This document shows positions 1-6,866 of a stretch of DNA of 19,485 bases, in pieces (the first letter of the stretch is position 1; each line of letters starts with the position of its first letter). Source of the DNA: Chloroflexota bacterium (lineage in GTDB: Bacteria > Chloroflexota > Chloroflexia > Thermomicrobiales > UBA6265); assembly GCA_023423795.1 (NCBI GenBank), contig JAFAEX010000299.1:1-19485 (forward strand), read 5' to 3'. Below the pieces are notes generated by a model. That model was not told the origin of the DNA. It saw nothing but the letters and a program-made list of their open reading frames with translations, and did no database searches. The translations under genes were made by a program, and so were the position numbers.

Positions 1-47
1 TCCCCGACCCCTCGACTCGTGGACGAGATCCCTCGACGGGCTCGGGA
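1..47. repeat. Partial copy of palindromic intergenic repeat (family A)
   Basis: These 47 bases are identical to 4031-4077, which is the loop and right arm of the complete copy at 4001-4079. The left arm lies outside the window. The copy sits just downstream of the stop codon of the minus-strand gene ending at 89, where it could fold as a transcript end. Family A is intergenic here and carries no gene. Confidence 0.85.
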
Positions 48-88
48 CGACGATGGCGGCCAGGCGGCATCGCGCCGCGTACCGCGGA

Positions 89-667
89 TCAGCGGCGGCG
101 CGGGCCGGCCGAGGGGTCGGAGACGAACTCGCCGACCCGCAGCGAGCGGATCAGTTCGCGCCAGGCGGGGTCGAGCCGCTTGGCATCCTCCGGCCAGAAG
201 TCCATCGAAATGTAGGTCTGGATGACGTTGGCGCGGGCCAGCAGGCTGCGGCTGCGTGCCTCCCGGCCCTGCGCGGTGTCCATCCAGCGCGTTTCCGTCC
301 AGGCGATTTCCAGCCCCGGCCGCAGCACCTGCGAGATGGGGTCGCGGCCGAGCACGTCGCGGTCCGGCCCCGGCGGTTCGCCCGGCGCGCGGTTGTCGAT
401 GGCGTCGGCCAGCATGCCCGCCAGCGGCAGTTGCGACCAGTCGATGCCCGCCGGCAGCCGGAAGATGCTCACCTGCACCCGGCACTCGTCGTCCGGCGGC
501 TCCTTGTCGTGGATGCGCAGGCCGTCGGCGTCGGCGACCACCACCCACGACGTCGGGATGTCGAAGCGGACCGCGCCGCGGTCGGCCACGAAAATCTTGT
601 AGCCCGGCTTGCTGCGCCAGGTGTGGTCGTCGCGCAGGCGCAGGTTGCGCCGGCCGCCGTTGCTCAT
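89..667 (-). CDS. Hypothetical 192-aa protein, second gene after the M13 peptidase
   Basis: I do not recognise this family. The protein is soluble and mixed in composition, without a signal peptide or membrane segment. A central stretch resembling 'FDIPTSWVV' followed by short alternating hydrophobic segments looks like a small beta-rich domain; the last third contains an amphipathic helix (around 'PAWRELIRSLRV') and a basic tail. The ATG is preceded by GGAGG at 8-nt spacing, which supports the start. It lies 28 nt downstream of the M13 peptidase stop on the same strand, so the two are probably co-transcribed. Codon use is typical of the window, with high GC at third positions. It is probably a real gene; its function is unknown. 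Confidence 0.75.
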   Translation of the reverse strand: MSNGGRRNLRLRDDHTWRSKPGYKIFVADRGAVRFDIPTSWVVVADADGLRIHDKEPPDDECRVQVSIFRLPAGIDWSQLPLAGMLADAIDNRAPGEPPGPDRDVLGRDPISQVLRPGLEIAWTETRWMDTAQGREARSRSLLARANVIQTYISMDFWPEDAKRLDPAWRELIRSLRVGEFVSDPSAGPRRR

Positions 668-695
668 GACCCGCGCCTCCGCGCCGTCGCGCGTC

Positions 696-2819
696 CTACC
701 AGATGACGACCCGGTCCTCGGGCGCCAGCCACTCGGCGTCGTCCGGCCCGATGCCGAAGGTCGGGAAGAACGGGTCGTGGTTGCGCAGCGGCTGCGACGC
801 CCGCACGCTGCCCGGCGCGTGCGAATCCGTGTCGATCAGGGTCTTCAAGGCCTCGTCGCGCATCTTCTGCCGCCAGACCGTCGCGGCGGCGATGTAGAAC
901 TCCTGCTCCGGGGTGAACGGCGGCGAGATCGCCGCCTGCCCCTCATCCGCCACCGGGGTCGCCGCGGCCGGCGTCGCCAGCCCCTCCTCGGCGAGGCGGA
1001 TCTGGAGCGCGTCCCACGCGACCTGGATGCCGCCGAGGTCGGCCGCGTTCTCGGTGACGGTCAACTGGCCGTTGATGAATACCCCCGGCAGCACCTCGAT
1101 GGCGGAGTACTGGCCGGCGAGTTGCTCGTTGAGCGCGAGGAAGCGTTCGCGGTCCTCGTCGGTCCACCAGTCGGCGAGGTTGCCCTGCGCGTCGAACTGG
1201 GAACCGGAAAGGTCGAACCCGTGGGTGATCTCATGGCCGATCACGAAGCCGATCGCGCCGTAGTTGACGGCCGGGTCGGCGTCGATGTCGAAGAACGGCG
1301 CTTGCAGGATGCCGGCCGGGAAGACGATCGCGTTGTCGAGCGGGGAGTAGAAGGCGTTGACGGTCTGGGCGTTGATGTCCCACTCGGTGCGGTCCACCGG
1401 CTCGTCGATCTTGTCGAGCGCTTCCCGCAGCGACGCGTTGTAGGCGGAAACCGCCGTTTCGGCGTAGGACGGGCCGATCTGGACCTCCTCGTAGGTCTCC
1501 CACTCGTCCGGGTAGCCGACCTTGACGATCATGCCCGAGAGTTTTTCGAGCGCCTTGGCCTTGGTCTCCTCGGTCATCCACGGGTTGGCTTCCAGCCGCG
1601 TGCGGAAGGCGGCGATGAGGTCGGTCGTCAGCCGCTCCATCTCGGCCTTGGCCTCGGGCGGGAACTTCTCGGCGACGTAGAGTTGCCCGATGGCGTCGCC
1701 CATCGCGCCCTCGACGCGGGACAGCACCCGCTCGTCGAGGGGGGAGCGCTGCTCCTGCCCGGACAGCACCCGGCCGCCGAAATCGAAAGCGGTGTCCCCG
1801 ATCTCCTCCGAGAGCACGCCCGCCCAGGTCCACATCAGTTCGGTGACCAGCCAGGCCTTGATCGTCTCGATGTCGGCCTCGGCGAGGATGCCGGGCAGCG
1901 CGTCGAGGTAGCCGACCTCGGTGACGATGACCCGATCCTGCACGGGGATGCCCAGCGCTTCCTGCGCCGCCGTCCAGTCCATCTCCGGGTAGGCGGCCTG
2001 CAACTCCTCCAGCGTGCGCGGGTTGTTGGCGAGGTTGGGGTCCTGCCCCTGCTCGCGGGTCAGCGTCGGCGCGGCGAGGGCGGCTTCGAGGTCGAAGACG
2101 GCCGCGGCGAGGCGGGCGGCCTCCTCCGGCGCGTACCCGGCGTACTCCAGCAGTTCGGCGTTGGTTTCGTTGTAGGCGGCGACGATCTCCGGCGTGCCGA
2201 TCGCCTCGTCGAGGTAGTAGTCGCGGTTCGGCAGCCCGAGCCACGGCCCGCCGAGGTAGAGCGCGTGCCGGGTGGTGTCGGCGAGGTCGGTGCCGACGCC
2301 CATCGAGAGCGCGCCGGCCACGCCGTCGAACTGCGACGCCCCCTGGTAGGCGTGGAAGTCCTCGAGCGACTCGATCGCGGCGATCCGCTCGATCAGCGGC
2401 CGGATCGGCTCGACGCCCAGCCGGTCGCGCTCGGCCTCGTCCATCCCCTGGGCGAAGAAGGCGACCGCCCGGGCCTGGTCGGAGTCAGGATCGAGGTCGG
2501 TGGCCGCGGCCTGCCGTTCCATCAGGTCGAGCAGGAAATTGGTAGTGTCGTCGCGCAGGTCGGTAAACGAACCGGTCGAACTCCGGTCCGGCCGGATGGT
2601 GGCGTCGCGCAGCCAGCCGCCGTTGACGAAGGCGTTGAAATCGTCGCCGGGATCGACCGACAGGTCCATGCTGGCGACGTCGATGCCGTGGGTCGTGGCG
2701 ACGGCCGGCGTCGCGGCGGGAAGCGGGGTGGCGGTCTGCGCCAGCGCCGGCGCGACCGGGGCGGCGAGCAGGCCGGCGGCGAGCACGGCCAGCGCCGCGA
2801 GGGAACGGGTCGAGGGCAT
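696..2819 (-). CDS. Secreted M13 family (neprilysin/PepO-type) zinc metallopeptidase
   Basis: This is an exported oligopeptidase of 707 aa, close to the usual M13 length of about 670-720. Residues 1-27 form a signal peptide with a hydrophobic Ala/Leu core ending in an A-x-A type site (APALA|Q). The N-terminal M13 domain spans roughly residues 50-430. The C-terminal catalytic domain carries NAFYS (488-492), the zinc motif HEITH (529-533) and the third-ligand motif ENAADLGG (E590), with D594 as in the family, followed by H667 and R673 of the substrate-binding end. The usual C-terminal CxxW is replaced by VVIW. An Ala/Pro/Thr linker at about 613-628 interrupts the catalytic domain. The start has GGAGG at 8-nt spacing and a TAGCAT box further upstream. 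It probably degrades extracytoplasmic peptides. Confidence 0.95.
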   Translation of the reverse strand: MPSTRSLAALAVLAAGLLAAPVAPALAQTATPLPAATPAVATTHGIDVASMDLSVDPGDDFNAFVNGGWLRDATIRPDRSSTGSFTDLRDDTTNFLLDLMERQAAATDLDPDSDQARAVAFFAQGMDEAERDRLGVEPIRPLIERIAAIESLEDFHAYQGASQFDGVAGALSMGVGTDLADTTRHALYLGGPWLGLPNRDYYLDEAIGTPEIVAAYNETNAELLEYAGYAPEEAARLAAAVFDLEAALAAPTLTREQGQDPNLANNPRTLEELQAAYPEMDWTAAQEALGIPVQDRVIVTEVGYLDALPGILAEADIETIKAWLVTELMWTWAGVLSEEIGDTAFDFGGRVLSGQEQRSPLDERVLSRVEGAMGDAIGQLYVAEKFPPEAKAEMERLTTDLIAAFRTRLEANPWMTEETKAKALEKLSGMIVKVGYPDEWETYEEVQIGPSYAETAVSAYNASLREALDKIDEPVDRTEWDINAQTVNAFYSPLDNAIVFPAGILQAPFFDIDADPAVNYGAIGFVIGHEITHGFDLSGSQFDAQGNLADWWTDEDRERFLALNEQLAGQYSAIEVLPGVFINGQLTVTENAADLGGIQVAWDALQIRLAEEGLATPAAATPVADEGQAAISPPFTPEQEFYIAAATVWRQKMRDEALKTLIDTDSHAPGSVRASQPLRNHDPFFPTFGIGPDDAEWLAPEDRVVIW

Positions 2820-2870
2820 GGGGGTGGCCTCCGGGTGACGGGCGATGGGCGCGCGGCCCCGTTCCCGCCA

Positions 2871-2876
2871 ATGCTA
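2871..2876 (-). promoter_or_regulatory. Candidate -10 box (TAGCAT) for the M13 peptidase gene
   Basis: On the minus strand this reads TAGCAT, 51 nt before the ATG. The same hexamer appears before the YhfX-like gene at 13091. No convincing -35 element is visible at 17 nt, so this is tentative. Confidence 0.35.
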
Positions 2877-2954
2877 GCCGACCGGCGGCTTCGGGGTAGC
2901 ACCGAACGCGCTCGCGCCGGCGGCAACGCAGGTCCGCCGGGAAGGCGCCGCCGG

Positions 2955-3509
2955 TCAGTCCGCCGCGCGCCGGGGTGAGCCAAAGGCGTACTCGGCGATC
3001 AGGAACGACGGCGGCGCGAGGCCGCAGCCGAGGGCCGCTTCCAGCCACGCCGCCTGCCCCGGCCGGATCCTGTCGCTCCCGCGCCCCTTCGATTCCACGA
3101 ACAGGATCTCGTCGCCGCGCCACGCGAAGATGTCCCAACACCCCCGGCGGCTTCCTCGCCGCTCCTCGATGCGCCGGAACGACTCGGCCTGCACGGGCGG
3201 CAACCGGGCAACCGTGGCGATGTCGGTCCAGAACGCGCCGCCGCCCCAGTTGTTCACCCAGACGCTGGACCAGCCCGCGTCCTCCAGCAGCCGGAGGATG
3301 ACGAACTCCGGGTACAGCGGCCGGCCGCCGAAGGCCACCGCGGGCTTGCCGGGCACGGCCCGAAAATTGGCCGGGAGGTCGCCGCTCCAGCGGGTTTCGC
3401 GCCGCAGCACGGCCGGGACGGCGACCGTGCGCCCGCAGTCCGGCAGGACCACCTCCGTCGGCGGGCGGTCCTCGGCGTGTAGGATGCGGCGCAACGGAAC
3501 GGCGGTCAC
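2955..3509 (-). CDS. Small VRR-NUC-like PD-(D/E)xK nuclease-fold protein
   Basis: The protein is 184 aa from a GTG start at 3509, chosen because AGGAGGG lies 4 nt upstream; an in-frame ATG at 3587 lacks such a site. The C-terminal half has the order expected of a PD-(D/E)xK nuclease of the VRR-NUC type: E68 in a helix (YPEFVILRLLE), D126 in 'CWDIFAW', then E139-S-K141 in 'ILFVESKG', and a Q152-x-x-W155 helix in 'RPGQAAWLEAAL'. VRR-NUC domains occur in structure-specific nucleases and as stand-alone domains in phages and bacteria. The protein has no helicase or other partner domain. It follows the first 79-aa paralogue on the same strand after 117 nt. The fold is likely; the substrate and biological role are inferred only. 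Confidence 0.7.
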   Translation of the reverse strand: MTAVPLRRILHAEDRPPTEVVLPDCGRTVAVPAVLRRETRWSGDLPANFRAVPGKPAVAFGGRPLYPEFVILRLLEDAGWSSVWVNNWGGGAFWTDIATVARLPPVQAESFRRIEERRGSRRGCWDIFAWRGDEILFVESKGRGSDRIRPGQAAWLEAALGCGLAPPSFLIAEYAFGSPRRAAD

Positions 3510-3539
3510 CGGTCCCTCCTCGGTGGCGAACGGAGCGGC

Positions 3540-3562
3540 GGCGCTCCTCAGGGGAGAGCGCC
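3540..3562 (-). terminator. Hairpin between the 79-aa gene and the nuclease gene
   Basis: A 7-bp inverted repeat (GGCGCTC / GAGCGCC) with a 9-nt loop lies in the 117-nt gap. There is no U-tract, so it may be an attenuator, a processing site or chance in GC-rich DNA. Confidence 0.3.
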
Positions 3563-3626
3563 CAACCGCCGCATCATCCTCCACCACCGGCGGCCGACGG
3601 AACCGGTCTCGTCCCGCCCTCGCCGG

Positions 3627-3866
3627 CTACGCCGCCAGCCGCTCCGGGATGGAGCCGTACGGGACGCCGCCGATGCGCTGCCAGGCGAGGCCGACCAGCA
3701 CCCGCATCGAGAAGTCCCCGGCCGCCAGCGCCTGGGCCTGCATTGCCAGCAGGGCCGCGAGCAACTCGTCGTGGTCCCGGCTGCCGTGGCCCCAGTCGGT
3801 GACCACCTCCTCCAGCGCCATCGCGAAGTCGGTGCCGAGGTCGACGCTGATTGTGTTCTGCTCCAA
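3627..3866 (-). CDS. 79-aa protein of unknown function, paralogue 1
   Basis: I do not recognise the family. The start is a TTG at 3866 with GGAGG 6 nt upstream; the paralogue at 6867-7106 has the same start, spacing and length. The protein begins with a short strand-like segment (NTISVDL), continues with an amphipathic acidic helix (DFAMALEEVVTDW), a second helix (DELLAALLAMQAQAL) and a third hydrophobic helix (MRVLVGLAWQRI), and ends in PYGSIPERLAA. The third helix is too short and too mixed for a clear membrane span. By hand alignment 53 of 79 residues match the paralogue, without gaps. A TATAAT promoter box lies 51 nt upstream and a leader hairpin precedes the RBS. The VRR-NUC-like gene follows on the same strand. 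The small acidic helical form could suit an antitoxin or regulator, but nothing in it proves this. Confidence 0.75.
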   Translation of the reverse strand: MEQNTISVDLGTDFAMALEEVVTDWGHGSRDHDELLAALLAMQAQALAAGDFSMRVLVGLAWQRIGGVPYGSIPERLAA

Positions 3867-3880
3867 ACGGTTCCTCCCGC

Positions 3881-3893
3881 GGCGCGATGCGCC
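3881..3893 (-). promoter_or_regulatory. Leader hairpin / dyad before the RBS of 79-aa paralogue 1
   Basis: On the minus strand this reads GGCGC ATC GCGCC, a perfect 5-bp inverted repeat 3 nt before the GGGAGG site. Paralogue 2 has the dyad at the same distance with a compensatory change in the closing pair (T-A in place of C-G). It could act as an RNA hairpin near the RBS or as a DNA operator. Confidence 0.5.
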
Positions 3894-3917
3894 CGTGTCC
3901 GGCGGCACGAACACGCG

Positions 3918-3946
3918 ATTATACTCGACTGTTCCGAGATTTTCAC
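3918..3946 (-). promoter_or_regulatory. Promoter of 79-aa paralogue 1 (GTGAAA-17-TATAAT)
   Basis: On the minus strand the -35-like GTGAAA (3941-3946), a 17-nt spacer and a consensus TATAAT (3918-3923) lie 51 nt before the TTG start. AACAG sits five bases before the TATAAT, as in the promoter of paralogue 2. A perfect TATAAT stands out in this very GC-rich sequence. Confidence 0.65.
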
Positions 3947-4000
3947 CCCGCGTTCTCGCGGCTGCGAAGCGGAGACGGATGCAGCAGTCCCTCTCCCCGT

Positions 4001-4079
4001 CATCCCGAGCCCGTCGAGGGATCTGATCGCTCCCCGACCCCTCGACTCGTGGACGAGATCCCTCGACGGGCTCGGGATG
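4001..4079. repeat. Complete palindromic intergenic repeat (family A)
   Basis: Two perfect 24-bp inverted arms (4001-4024 and 4056-4079) surround a 31-nt centre. The arm core is CCCGAGCCCGTCGAGGGATC. Positions 4031-4077 match the window start (1-47) exactly, and a divergent copy with CTGCC in place of CCGTC lies at 12674-12743. The long perfect stem would fold strongly in RNA. Similar palindromes are scattered between genes in many GC-rich bacteria; no transposase is linked. Confidence 0.85.
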
Positions 4080-4139
4080 GCGGGTTGGGCGACCCCGCCG
4101 GGGCGTCTCGGGCCATTGAGCCTGACGAATCCACCCGCA

Positions 4140-4260
4140 TTCGCCAGACACACGGCCTGTTGCGCTTCGATTCGCCATATAGTACATATGTTCTGCACAG
4201 CCGGTCGAGGAGTTCCCAACCGTCGCTCCGGTCCTCCGCTCCGAAGATCGGTTTCCCCAA
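4140..4260. other. Lower-GC intergenic stretch without a gene
   Basis: Within the 510-bp gap between the 79-aa gene and the baeRF gene, this part is richer in A/T (for example CATATAGTACATATG near 4175-4189) than its surroundings. Reading frames through it lack the third-position GC bias of the real genes and run into the family A repeat, so I call no gene. It could hold a promoter, but no good pair of boxes was found. Confidence 0.3.
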
Positions 4261-4282
4261 GGGCCGGCAGCAATGCCGGCCC
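4261..4282. terminator. Perfect 9-bp hairpin with GCAA loop on the plus strand
   Basis: GGGCCGGCA, loop GCAA, TGCCGGCCC. It is the second of two hairpins downstream of the baeRF stop at 4377. On the plus strand the loop is a GNRA tetraloop. There is no T-run on either side. Confidence 0.5.
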
Positions 4283-4305
4283 TGTGCATTACCCCATCAA
4301 GACAG

Positions 4306-4339
4306 CGAGGGCTGCCCCACAGGCGTGGGGCAGCCCTCG
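4306..4339 (-). terminator. Perfect 15-bp hairpin, probable transcription end of the baeRF gene
   Basis: The arms 4306-4320 and 4325-4339 pair perfectly around a 4-nt loop, 37 nt after the baeRF stop. On the minus strand the following bases (CTGTCTTGATG) are only mildly T-rich, so this would be a strong-stem, weak-tail terminator as often seen in GC-rich genomes. Confidence 0.65.
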
Positions 4340-4376
4340 TCTGGAACCAGATCGACGCAACGGCCTGCGCCGCGGC

Positions 4377-5714
4377 TCACGCCATGGCGTACCGCAGTAC
4401 CGCACCCACCCCGCCGCACTCGTCCAGCACGGCCGCCGCTTCGGAGCGCGGAAGCGGGCTCCCCGCCTTCGGAATCGCGCCGTCCGCCGCGTCCTCGACC
4501 GGCACGCTGGTGTGGACGATCTCGATCTCCGCGCCGGTGCGGACGGCCAGCCGGATCATCTCTTCGTCCAGCGCAACCGGGGCGATGTCCGCCACGTCGC
4601 CGCCGGCCGGGTGCGCCTCCGGGATGGCCCCGGCGCCGTACACGTCCCTGCCGTAGTCGGCCCACCCCGTCCCCGCAAAATCGTCGGCGATCACCAGCGT
4701 GGCGACCTGCCCGACCTGCAGCGCCCGCAGGACCGCGGGCGCTCCTGCGACCGCCAGGCCGTCGCCGGCGGCTCCGGCGACGACTGCGCGCGCTGCCGCC
4801 AGTTCCTGCTCGCGCTCCACGGCCTCGACCAGCGGCCACGTCGCCGCGAACACCTCCTCTTCGCTCGCCTGGATGTCGAGGGTGACGGAGCCGACGACGC
4901 GGTCCGCCACCCGCTGCGAGAACGCTTCGGAAAGCGCGCTCCCCATCACCGGATCGCTGGCGGTCACGAGCATGTCGATGTCGGCATCGCCGAGCGTGCG
5001 CTCGGTCTCCTCGGCGATGCCCCGGGCGAAGGCGGCCACCCGCTCGTCGGCGCGGGCCTGCAACCGCTTCTGCGACCATCCCCCGGTTTGCTGCCGGCGG
5101 GGCCAATCGCTGCTTTCCAGCCGGACGCTGCGCCCGCGCGCGGCGCGCCGGAACTTGGAGATGGTGGCCTGGTGCTGGTCGGCGAGCAGGACCGCGTACG
5201 CCGGAAAATCGTCGATCAGCCACGCCAGCGACGACAGCGCCGGTACCGGCGCCGCCGTGACCCGGTTCGGCAACGGCAATGCGAACACGAAGGGTTCGAA
5301 CACCGCCTGGGCCGAACACGCGACGATGAAGATGCCCTGCGCCGCAGGGTCGAGGTCGTCGTCGAGGAACGCGGCAATGCGCTCGGCGTCGGCGGACAGG
5401 CTGTCCAGCGCCGCGCCCCGCGGGCCGTGGGCGTCCAGGACCGCCTTCATCTCGCGTTCGAACTCCCGGCGCGCCGGCCGCCGGGTCGTCCCGGTCTCGT
5501 CCCGCCGTGCGCGCGCTTCGGACCGGCGCGGCTCCGGCGGCGGTTCGCGGCCGGGATCGTCTCCCATGACGGTCCAGTCCAGCGTGACGGTCAGGTAGGG
5601 TACGTCGAGCGATGGCGGCAATTGCGCCAGGTTGCCGAGCGCCTCGCGGATGCCGAAGGTCACGGGTACGTCGTGTTCGCGCGCGCGGATGCGTCGGATC
5701 GGGTCGGTCGCCAT
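4377..5714 (-). CDS. baeRF / Vms1-like eRF1-family protein (putative peptidyl-tRNA hydrolase or release factor)
   Basis: The 445-aa protein has the layout of bacterial/archaeal eRF1-like (baeRF) proteins. An N-terminal domain (about 1-165) holds a low-complexity Arg/Glu/Pro region (55-85). The middle domain (about 170-300) has the strand 'YAVLLADQHQATI' and the signature TGGWSQKRLQ at 210-219. The C-terminal domain (about 300-445) is L7Ae/eRF1 domain 3-like and ends in 'GGVGAVLRYAM'. In eRF1 the equivalent loop is GGQ; in Vms1/ANKZF1 it is a G-x-x-Q motif that frees peptides from stalled tRNA. Here Q215 of GGWSQ is the candidate catalytic glutamine. The ATG has AGGAGGAG about 10 nt upstream. 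A strong hairpin follows the gene. The role is inferred as ribosome rescue or tRNA cleavage; the fold assignment is firmer than the reaction. Confidence 0.8.
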   Translation of the reverse strand: MATDPIRRIRAREHDVPVTFGIREALGNLAQLPPSLDVPYLTVTLDWTVMGDDPGREPPPEPRRSEARARRDETGTTRRPARREFEREMKAVLDAHGPRGAALDSLSADAERIAAFLDDDLDPAAQGIFIVACSAQAVFEPFVFALPLPNRVTAAPVPALSSLAWLIDDFPAYAVLLADQHQATISKFRRAARGRSVRLESSDWPRRQQTGGWSQKRLQARADERVAAFARGIAEETERTLGDADIDMLVTASDPVMGSALSEAFSQRVADRVVGSVTLDIQASEEEVFAATWPLVEAVEREQELAAARAVVAGAAGDGLAVAGAPAVLRALQVGQVATLVIADDFAGTGWADYGRDVYGAGAIPEAHPAGGDVADIAPVALDEEMIRLAVRTGAEIEIVHTSVPVEDAADGAIPKAGSPLPRSEAAAVLDECGGVGAVLRYAMA

Positions 5715-6226
5715 GAAGCCTGCACTCCTCCTGGTCTACGGGTCCTCGCTCCGCGATGGAGCAAGGCCGCCTTCGGCATTCGGTAACGTTCGGCCATCGG
5801 CGCGGCTGGCCCATCCCGCATTCGGGCGGGCGCGGCGGGAAACCGCCGCGGGGCCGGTCGTGACGCTTGCATAACGATCCCGCCGTTCCGTGCCGTCGTG
5901 CGGCCGGTTCCGGCGGTCGCTGCCCCTCGGCAAAGCGCGGGGTCGATCGGCGCGGCGCTCGGGCGATGTCCGGCACGAACGCGCCCGCTTCGGAGGCGGC
6001 ATTCGGCCCTTCGCGTAGCGCCGCACCGCGGGATGAGCAATCGAAGTGCCACCACCGGAACGACCCGTGCCTCGGCTTGGCCCGCCTGCGGCGTTCGGTC
6101 CAGCCCCCGGAGCGCGGCGGGCACTGCCATCGCGGCAGCCCTGCCCGATCGGGACGCCGCCCGCCGCGACATCCGGGGCGTGCGTCGGGTTTCGACGGCG
6201 ACGCCCGGCCACGGATTCCCGCCGGA
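5715..6226. other. Gene-free 512-bp gap between the baeRF gene and the SFPASD gene
   Basis: I see no convincing gene on either strand; all long open frames here are Arg/Pro/Ala-rich and lack domain-like order. A hairpin at 6119-6146 (GGGCA, CTGCC, loop ATCGC, GGCAG, a 3-nt bulge, TGCCC) could end the transcript of the 74-aa gene. The promoter of the baeRF gene should lie near 5750-5800, but no clear boxes were found. Confidence 0.4.
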
Positions 6227-6451
6227 TCATCCGTTCCAGGGCGTCGCCGGATCGTCCCGCTGGCGGTCGATGGCCCGGGTCGCGTCGGACACTGCCGGAA
6301 CCGCCTGCGTGGGATCGTGGTCGCGCCCGATCGCCCACCCCGGCGCATCGCTGGCCGGGAACGACTGCTCCGAAGCCTCCTCGACGACGTCGGTCTCCCC
6401 GTCCGCTCTCGGCTCCGGCTGCCCCGGTCGCCGCGGTGAAGGCTCCGCCAT
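6227..6451 (-). CDS. 74-aa small protein with the conserved SFPASD motif
   Basis: The ATG at 6451 is preceded by GGAGGAGG at 8-nt spacing, one of the best ribosome binding sites in the window. The acidic protein has a disordered Pro/Arg/Glu-rich start and the motif EEASEQSFPASDAPGW at about residues 24-39, then a hydrophilic tail ending in DPATPWNG. The 'SFPASDPPxW' motif marks many short uncharacterised bacterial proteins, which is why I trust this gene although it is short. No fold or reaction is known to me for the motif. It has no signal peptide or membrane segment. It lies 415 nt downstream of the second 79-aa paralogue on the same strand and is probably transcribed separately. Confidence 0.75.
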   Translation of the reverse strand: MAEPSPRRPGQPEPRADGETDVVEEASEQSFPASDAPGWAIGRDHDPTQAVPAVSDATRAIDRQRDDPATPWNG

Positions 6452-6866
6452 GATGCCGACCTCCTCCGAATCCGGACGCCGGCGGCCCACCCGCGTTCGC
6501 CGGCGGCACGCCGCGACGAGACAAGCATCGCACGAACCTGCCCACGGCTCCCGCGCGGCGGCGCCGATCCGCCGCATCGATGCCCGGGCCGACGAGGCAC
6601 GGCGGCGACGGCGGTGCACGCATCGATGCGGCCGCGTCGCCGCCGTCGCTGGAGGCGCCGTGACCGTGCGGACGAGCAGCGGTCCGAAGGGCGGCGCCGA
6701 TCGCGATCGGCCCGCAGGCATCGTCGGCGGAGCCGGCCGCCGACGTCGTTGCGTCATCGCCCATGCGGTCGCCGCGCACCGCCGCGCACCGCCGCCCAGC
6801 GGCGGCGCCTGCCCTCGCTCGGGCCGGCCGGCGTCCGCTCGGCCACGTGGGCTCTCCCGGGCGGGG
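6452..6866. other. 415-bp gap with a 13-bp inverted repeat
   Basis: No gene is supported. GCCGCATCGATGC at 6571-6583 is repeated in inverted form at 6620-6632, with a 36-nt loop. It could form a hairpin on RNA or a paired protein-binding site upstream of the 74-aa gene. Open frames here are Arg/Ala-rich shadows. Confidence 0.4.

Noticed and set aside
609..2978. A 789-codon open frame on the plus strand opposite the M13 peptidase
   Set aside because: It is antisense to a clear M13 gene, is rich in Arg, Gly and Val in patternless order, and has no recognisable domain. It arises from GC bias.
4000..4260. An 86-codon minus-strand frame (MGKPIFGAEDRSD...)
   Set aside because: It starts at a TTG without a ribosome site, lacks third-position GC bias and ends by translating the family A repeat.
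5736..6779. Long frames on both strands in the 5715-6866 region
   Set aside because: The products are Arg/Pro/Ala-rich, overlap each other and cover the well-supported 74-aa gene in other frames.
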